Shown one piece after another: positions 57,311 through 64,000 of a stretch of 64,000 bases of DNA. Both the position numbers and the translations under genes were made by a program. The notes beneath the pieces are model-generated. The model was not told the DNA's origin, made no database searches, and saw only the letters and a list, made by a program, of their open reading frames with translations. Every line of letters begins with the position of its first letter. Positions within the stretch are counted from its first letter, which is position 1. Origin of the DNA: Gnetum montanum (lineage: Eukaryota; Streptophyta; Gnetopsida; Gnetales; Gnetaceae); assembly GCA_015680685.1 (NCBI GenBank), contig MNCI01033500.1, positions 8,599-72,598 on the forward strand, read 5' to 3'.

Positions 57311-57714
57311 TGGAGACAATGTGTCAATACCATTGGTTAGCTATGTCAACATTGATCGAGGTTTAGAGGTGGAGTTTTAAGAGGAAACTCTTGATACTCA
57401 AATTGGGGCCATCAACAACAAAGACAATAATGATGCTAGCAACATCAACTCTACAACACAAAGTGACCAACAAAAATGCATATAACTCACCTTGGCTTAC
57501 AATAAAGGTGGAGAATATATAGTTGTGCCAAAAGGATTTCTTGACCTCTCAAAAGTCAAACAATAAGTTCACAGTAAACACCTTACCACTTATTTTGTTA
57601 ATGGTCATTTGTTTGCTTTCACAACATTGTATCATACCTCATGGTTGGTTTTAGATTTATATGCTCTTTCAAGAATATCCCATACTTACTAGGAAAGTAT
57701 GGATCCTAACATGC

Positions 57715-57810
57715 TAAGGCCTAAAAATACCAACATCATGGCCTACCATGGTCTTAAACTAGCAAACATCATATGGCCTGCCATGGCCTTAAACTGGCAA
57801 ATGTCTATAG
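57715..57810 (+). repeat. A2 copy of the GGCC minisatellite, about three units
   Basis: Units like CATCATGGCCTACCATGGTC plus TTAAACTAGCAAA, homologous in position and sequence to 4,355-4,580 of A1. Two more units occur at 61,465-61,520. Confidence 0.75.
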
Positions 57811-58920
57811 CCTGTTTACAACTTAGTGTACATCCTTATAACATACCAAATAACATTTTACAACAAAAAATATGAAAATGATAGTTTACAATTGAAAACA
57901 TGGAAATGATACTGTAAAAATAGGATTTTTGTTTCCATGTTGAATTTCATTCTTAGAGAAACTTAAAACATAACCCAAAGCCATAAACCAGAATTCCACA
58001 AAATTAAACAACAACATCAAAACTAAGAAAAATGACCATAGAAAATGATTGGTAAAAATTATCAAATATTTTTTACTTTGATTAAAACCACTTCTAGACC
58101 CTTTCCAACACTTTAAAAAATCCCCAAGATTATGGAACATTGATGGGAAATTTTTTTCAAATTATCATTATTGCCCATCCTCACAGGGGTAGATGCATAA
58201 CAACCATAAAACCTTAATTCTACACCACGTTTTAGAAACATTCATAAAAAGTTAACCACTTATCAAATTTCAATGATTCCATAGTTGTTGGAATTGTAAA
58301 ACCATGAACTATAACCCCATAATAAGAAAACATAAAAACTATTAACCATTTTTTAAGAAAAAGTACAAAAAAAACCTAAATGAGGTCATCATGGCCGAAA
58401 CCCAATTTCACATGAGGTTACAGAAACACTCACCAAAAATTAACTATTCATCCAAATTCAATGAAAATATAGCTGTTGGAATCCTTGAATAATGAATAAT
58501 AGCTTATAACTATAAAGCTCAAAAGTTCATAGCCATTTACTATAGAAACAATTTCCAAATTTACACTAAAAAATAGCCAAAAATGGAAAAGCCACTTGAC
58601 AAAACTTAACAAAAACAAGCATAAAATATTAACCATAAGGCAAAATTGAGCAGTTAAAAAATATAATCCATTAGAAAATAGTAGAAAATTAATTCAATAG
58701 CCTTGAAAGGTTTTAAAAATATAATCATTTTCTTATAAAAAAATTCACAAGTGGCATTACTTTTTGGGTGGAAAAAATTAAAAAACCTATGGAGTTCATG
58801 GGAAATAGCATTTATTCCACAATGAAAATAAAATCCAAAATCCAAGTAACATTGAAAATGAGGAAACATGGCGTAAATCTATATTGATATTTTGATGAAA
58901 TTCCAATACAACAAATACAC
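57811..58920 (-). other. A2 region homologous to A1 antisense intron 1
   Basis: Minus-strand blocks GGAATCATTGAAATTTGATA..TTATGAATGT (about 58,230-58,285) and ATCTACCCCTGTGAGGATGGGC (58,170-58,192) match A1 at 2,728-2,840 in order. The exons of the A1 antisense ORF (notably exon 2 and the D5-P4 exon) are not found here, so A2 has lost them or never had them. The open minus frames 57,886-58,869 have no support. Confidence 0.5.
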
Positions 58921-58989
58921 AAGCCTAGATCTTAGAAAACATAGGGGTTCTAGGCTAGATATGGAATAAATGGTATAAATGAAATAAAC

Positions 58990-61070
58990 TTTAATGGAAA
59001 ATAGTTAAGGCTAACTACACTGGGAATTGGATTCCTACTCTAAGCTAGTGTAGTCACTAGTGTAGTCTAGTGTAGTTCACATGAAAAATCCCAAAACATT
59101 CCATTTGTATTTGTATTTTTGTTTCTGATGGAATGAACAGAATAAACTTTCATGAAAAAATAATTAAGGTTAACTACGTTGGGAATTGCATGCCTACACT
59201 GAGCCAATGTAGTCACCAGTGAAGTTTAGCATAGTTCACATGAAAAATCCCAAAATAGTTCATTTTTGTTTCCATTTCTATTTTTGTTTCCAATGGAATA
59301 AATGAAATAGACTTTCATGAAAAAATAGTTAGGGCTAACTTTGCTAGAAATTGCATGCCTACGTTGGCCTAGTGTAGTTCACATGAAAAATCCCAAAAGA
59401 GTCTATTATTGTTTCTATTGAAATAAATGAAATAAATAGAATATCCTTTTATTGAAAAATAGTTAAGGTTGACTACATTGGGAATTGTATGCCTACAATG
59501 GGCCAATGTAGTCACTAGTGAAGTCTAGCATAGTTCAAATGAAAAATCCCAAAAAAGGTCCATTTTTGTTTCTATTTTTGTATTCATTTCCATTGAAAGA
59601 AATAGAATAAATGAAATAGAATTCCATGGAAAAATAGTTAAGGTTGACTATGCTAGAGATTGCATGCCTACACTGGCCTAGCATAGTCATCAGTCGATGC
59701 CAATGTAGTCCACATGGAAAACACCAAAATGGGCTAGAAATAGCTCAAATTGATTCCTGGAAAGACCTAGAATCCTACTAAAGAATATTAAGACCTTGCA
59801 TCTCTAGGAAACAATTCATCATTTTTCATCATAAACCTCTCAACTACACTAGGAATTGGATGCCTACATTGGGCTAGCATAGTCAAGAGATATTTGGTTA
59901 TTTCAAAAACAAATAAAAGCACTAGAATTGACAATTTTGATACTAAAACCCTATCTAGCAGCACTAGTGATCCTAGAAGTCCATTATCATGGTATATTGG
60001 GCAAGGAAACTCATAAAAAATCATATCCCATGCATGACTATGTTGGGAAAGCCTATGACTACATTGGCCTAGCATAGTCATAGTGGGAACATAGTTTGTG
60101 GTAACATCAACCAACATTATACCACTCTAGAATGATCCAAAATTTACTTGAGAAGCCCAAAACCTATCCCACTTGATCCAGCTACAATTTCACTCTATTT
60201 CAGCCCTAAAAATACCAAATTCACCATGACTATGCTAGCATCATGCATGACTATGCTAGCATAGTGTAGTCAAATGGGAAATGCCATTAAACCCACTTCC
60301 ATTACCCATATTCAATCTCCAAGTAGCCAATTTAGTCTTCCAATGATATTACACTAACCTAGGAAGTTGGCAGATCCCTAAGACAAATTCTAAAATCCCA
60401 ATAATGCAATTATTTCATGTGACTACATTGAGGCCTACCATCACTATGCTGGCTAATCATAGTCACCAATGGAAACATTAGTTTTAGCTTCTAGAAGGAA
60501 GAAAATAGAGCCAAAACTTGCCAATCCTTAATACACACTCCTTGCACTAGCTATTTGGGTTACCAAGAGCTAAAAAGTGAGCATACTAAGCCTAGGAAAT
60601 TGTCCATTATTATTAACTAAACTAGGCAATGCCACGCTGCACTAGGCCAATGTAGTCATGAATAGAAACATCATTTTCAAGCTTCTGGGAAGTGAAAACA
60701 TGATCAAAACTTGCCAATGCTTAATGCCAACCCTCTATGCTAGTTGTTTGAACCACCAGGAGCTTGAAAGTAAGCATATTGAGCCCTAGAAATTTTCCAC
60801 TAGTGTTGAATACACTAGGGAATAAATTACTATGCTAGGCTAGTGTAGTCACCAATAAAAACATCATTTTTAAGCTTTTGAGAAGTGAAAACATGGCAAA
60901 AAATTATCAATGCTCACTAACAACCTCTTGTGCTAGCTATTTGGACCATCCAAAGCCTAAAAGTAATCATACTAAGCCTAGGAAACTACTCATGAGTGTT
61001 GACTATGCTAGGGAATGCATGACTATGTTGGGCTAGCATAGTCACAAGTAGAGGCCAATGTAGTCACAAG
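58990..61070. repeat. Tandem array of 135-190 bp units with a palindromic motif
   Basis: Units begin ACTACRTTGGGAATTGCATGCC near 59,016, 59,174, 59,335, 59,470, 59,646 and 59,834, with longer-spaced relatives to 61,040. Each has GGCCTAGCATAGTCACNAGT, often followed by CATGAAAAATCCCAAAA. The pair GACTATG..TAGCATAGTC makes short hairpin-capable dyads; 60,250-60,265 (ACTATGCTAGCATAGT) is a perfect 16-bp palindrome. It corresponds in position to the 1-570 array of A1. Confidence 0.8.
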
Positions 61071-63151
61071 AAAAAATGTCAGTTTTACCTTAAAACAACC
61101 ATAGAATGACCTCCTCATATGTCCAAACTCCCCTAGCAATCCTATAGCCTCATACCATGGTTTTCTGGGGCCTAAAATTGATAAAATCTTATAATTTTTG
61201 ATTAGTAATGACCTTGTTTTATCACATGTATTCTGTTTTGATGGATTTGACCTTATTTAATGATGTTTTGACTTATTTTGATCTTGTTATGCATTGTTGA
61301 TTTTCATTATCATTAGTTGACCTCATCTAGCCTTTACAACACTTTAGTTTCACCACATTTACCTTTGTTCTCTCTATTGTGATCTCTATTGGCCTTCATT
61401 TAGCCTTTGATTGGTGTTAAGTGATGGGGTTTGTTCATCTCTGACCATCATTTGATACCATGTAACCATGGCCTGCCAAGGCCTTAAGTTGGTAACATGG
61501 CCTTCCAAGGCCTTAAACTAGAAAAAGTGTAACTTTATTTTTCATATTTGACCTTATTTTCCATACTTTCATGGTGTGTTAACTTGTTTTAATCTTGTTT
61601 GACCTTTACATGGCCTTTATTCCATCTTATTTGTCTTTATCTACATCCCATAACTTTGGTCAATCTTTTTTGCATCTTTTTTTGATCTTAAAATAGCATG
61701 TGTTTACATAATTTATAAGATATTTTATATCATTTTGGCATTATTTACTCATTATTACATAGGTGCTACTTGATGTGCTTATGTTGTCATGTAAGATTGA
61801 GCTAGGAGGATGAGGGAGAAAATTCGACTTGCCTTAAAGCCTAAATAAATTCCTTTGGTGATGTTGTTAGGCCAAATTGACCTTATGTACCCAAACCTTA
61901 AGCTTGAAACCATTCTACTACATAGCTGTAACACCCTGAAGTAGTTTAATGATCATTGGCCCTAAAGCCAGAAACATCACGGAGGGTTCCTTAGTCAAAG
62001 TTCCCATCTAAGACCACGATGGTGAGGAGAAAACAAATAAGACAAAGTTCCTCACTAGAGCTTAATCTTTCTCATGACATCATCAAACCCTTATAATACA
62101 ACATTTAGACCATCACATAGCCTTGATTATATCTAACACTCAAATGTTTTCTTGTAGTATTATTTACCATTGTTGATAGGTTGTAAAAAATGACTAATGT
62201 TGACAATTTCAATGATCTACAATAAGTGAGCTTGCATGTTTTCTCTTTCTCTCTCAATCTCTTTACTTGACACAATGAATGAACTACAACCTTTGTAACA
62301 TTTGATGCACATTACACAAATCTCTCCATGTTGTGACATTGGTGACCTTGGATAGCCTAGTTTGCTAGTTCTCTAGTATGGCCCTATGCATTTTACTATA
62401 ATAACATGACTTATTTGTTTGGTTCTCTTATTCTCTTGGAGCTATGCTTGCAAGATGAAGCCTAGAAGTCATTGCAAAGATGCAACTCATTACAATAGCA
62501 GGTCACCATAGCAAGTCATCATGTAACCTCAATGTGCAGGATTTGGTTGTCCTACTATATTAAGAGTGCTTATTCCACATCATTGCCCTTACCACTTCTT
62601 TAGTTCAACCCTATAGCTTGTTTATAACCTTCCTCATCCTAAATAACAATGATGATTAATGTTAGACATTCATGCATTATGGCCATGTGACATCCCTTCA
62701 CTATGCTCCACCATTGAGGCCACTAATGTAACACATCTCAGTTAGCGGGAAAACCAAATCGAACTTGGCCTTGGTAATGAAACATAATGAAGGTTTCACC
62801 CAAGAAAATAAGGGTGAAGCAAATTACCAATAAGTTGAATGACCAATAAATCCTAAAAATATAAAATAATGGCTCCAAAAATGCAAAGGAAGGAGCCTAA
62901 TGGCCAACACTTCAAAAGATAAAGTGCCAAGATCACATCAATTAAACAAAGTGTCATTGCCATGAATGTAACCATGATGTTAACATTTGAAATTCATTGT
63001 TATCCCTCATAACCATCCCCTTATAGCAAAATACTACCTTCACCTTTTGTTACCTCATCATAACCTTATCCCATTGTCACAAGCACTCTTTGGTAAGGTT
63101 TGACACTACTAAATCGAGCATAGTTCCACCATTGAGGGATAGATGGTGGAA
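61071..63151. other. A2 3' region, no gene recognised
   Basis: T-rich sequence with many GACCTTATTT/GATCTTGTT phrases (61,200-61,700), two GGCC minisatellite units (61,465-61,520), and a purine-rich GAGGATGAGGGAGAAAA at 61,806-61,822, which could be a polypurine tract. TGTAACACCCTGAAG at 61,929 resembles an LTR start, but no matching end or partner was found. AATGTAACACATCTC recurs at 62,727. No open frame of interest. Confidence 0.45.
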
Positions 63152-63584
63152 CATAGACACCTTATTCTAGTTCCACCACTTTGGGCATAATAGCATCATA
63201 ACTTATTCCATAACCTATAAGCACGTTGCAACCCAGAGCCTTTGTGACCTTGCAACCCCTTTTGGCAAAAAAAAAATTGGTATGTGCGTTGGGCACAGTG
63301 ACTCCCACGTAATACCATTACACCAAAGGTAGAATACAAATCTGATCACAATTCCTGATTCTAGTGAAAACTAGTGTGGAGTTGTTGGAAATTGAAGTTG
63401 GGAAGTATTCAAATAATTGTGTGTTAGTGCAATCAGCTCCAATAGACTTTAAATTTCTTCAAGTAACTTCTTGTGCATTGAGCACAAAATCTATACTTTT
63501 TGAACTTGCTACTTTATTTTCTATTTCAATAAAGATGTAGTTCATTGTTGTATAGATCTAAATTCACATTTCCATTTTTGTGTC
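63152..63584 (+). mobile_element. Second copy of the A2 LTR segment, interrupted
   Basis: It matches 52,846-53,275 in the same orientation, including GAGCCTTTGTGACCTTGCAACC and TTTCAATAAAG. It stops at CATTTTTGTGTC, where a new element begins, so it lacks the (CATTT)n tract and LTR end seen at 53,281-53,550. It is most simply A2's 3' LTR. Confidence 0.75.
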
Positions 63585-63666
63585 TGATGAGACGCGACTT
63601 GCACTAGGCCGCGATATCGCGTCCCGCCGCCATTTCTATAAATAAGAGGCAGCACTCCCTTCATTT
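63585..63666 (+). mobile_element. Start of a little-decayed LTR related to element B
   Basis: It begins TGATGAGACGCGACTTGCAC, with a 12-bp palindrome CGCGATATCGCG (63,610-63,621) and TATAAATA (63,637-63,644). Element B's LTR also starts TGATGA and has GATATC dyads before the same TATA octamer. Many differences from B are C/T or G/A. CpG density is high, unlike the surrounding DNA, so the insertion is recent. It is cut by the gap at 63,667. Confidence 0.6.
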
Positions 63667-64000
63667 NNNNNNNNNNNNNNNNNNNNNNNNNNNNNNNNNN
63701 NNNNNNNNNNNNNNNNNNNNNNNNNNNNNNNNNNNNNNNNNNNNNNNNNNNNNNNNNNNNNNNNNNNNNNNNNNNNNNNNNNNNNNNNNNNNNNNNNNNN
63801 NNNNNNNNNNNNNNNNNNNNNNNNNNNNNNNNNNNNNNNNNNNNNNNNNNNNNNNNNNNNNNNNNNNNNNNNNNNNNNNNNNNNNNNNNNNNNNNNNNNN
63901 NNNNNNNNNNNNNNNNNNNNNNNNNNNNNNNNNNNNNNNNNNNNNNNNNNNNNNNNNNNNNNNNNNNNNNNNNNNNNNNNNNNNNNNNNNNNNNNNNNNN
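63667..64000. other. Assembly gap
   Basis: 334 N characters. Nothing can be said about the content, which probably includes the rest of the young LTR. Confidence 0.99.

Larger units (their letters stand above)
52846..63584 (+). mobile_element. Element A2: second copy of the A1 family, plus strand
   Basis: Order: LTR 3' part, primer site, leader, gag, linker, protease, GGCC minisatellite, region homologous to A1's antisense intron, large tandem array, second LTR part. The same order is seen in reverse in A1. No RT, RNase H or integrase motif was found between the protease and the second LTR part. The family therefore looks gag-protease only, comparable to the described non-autonomous TR-GAG elements and related to Tat/Ogre by protease and Gag. 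Outer borders are not fixed. Confidence 0.72.

Noticed and set aside
61929-62745. Possible LTR between TGTAACACCCTGAAG and AATGTAACACATC
   Set aside because: No matching terminal CA, no target duplication and no second copy in the window.
1-64000. CRISPR arrays, tRNA or rRNA genes, bacterial promoters or ribosome-binding sites
   Set aside because: The tandem arrays have long diverged units without unique spacers, no cloverleaf or rRNA segment was recognised, and the sequence is plant nuclear DNA. The tRNA-like matches are primer-binding sites only.

Overview
The window is nuclear DNA of a large-genome plant. It is AT-rich, has no intact host gene in about 63.7 kb, and is filled with old, nested LTR retrotransposons full of stop codons. 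Gene density, decay and element types (Tat-like, Athila-like and Tekay/Del-like Ty3/gypsy) suggest a gymnosperm such as a conifer; this is inference, and no species marker was found. Most broken codons are explained by C-to-T or G-to-A changes (CAA/CAG/CGA to stop), as expected from deamination of methylated cytosine. Positions 63,667-64,000 are an assembly gap.

Layout. (1) 1-10,640: element A1, minus strand, a Tat/Ogre-like element with gag and protease but no visible reverse transcriptase or integrase. Downstream of its protease lies a decayed, intron-containing ORF on the opposite strand (1,749-3,991) and a tandem array at the window start. (2) 10,640-13,393: AT-rich DNA with no recognised feature. 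(3) 13,399-20,244: element B, plus strand, Athila-like, with a tRNA-Asp primer site and near-matching 5-bp target duplications. A deletion fuses its integrase zinc finger to a truncated 3' LTR. (4) 20,586-40,530: element D, minus strand, Tekay/Del-like. It is split inside integrase by element C (24,976-37,557, plus strand, same family, LTRs of about 3.7 kb, GAAAT target duplication). C's 5' LTR is itself interrupted by an 887-bp insertion. (5) 40,730-41,845: a degenerate satellite-like array of about 125-bp units. (6) 41,857-45,733: element E1, a long-TIR, Mutator-like DNA element. It carries a C-terminal PIF1-type helicase fragment and GC-richer sequence that looks captured from host genes. 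Its right end and flank are repeated at 48,066-48,633 beside the end of a second element, E2, and a single N sits exactly where the first copy stops. (7) 48,634-52,845: AT-rich DNA with a 0.8-0.9 kb tandem repeat. (8) 52,846-63,584: element A2, plus strand, a second copy of the A1 family, with a large array built on a palindromic motif (59-61 kb). (9) 63,585-63,666: the start of a little-decayed LTR related to B, cut by the gap.

No gene here works as part of a host pathway. The window records successive insertions (D, then C, then the 887-bp insert), CpG-type decay, deletion by microhomology, and a younger DNA-transposon layer that still keeps CpG-rich captured exons.
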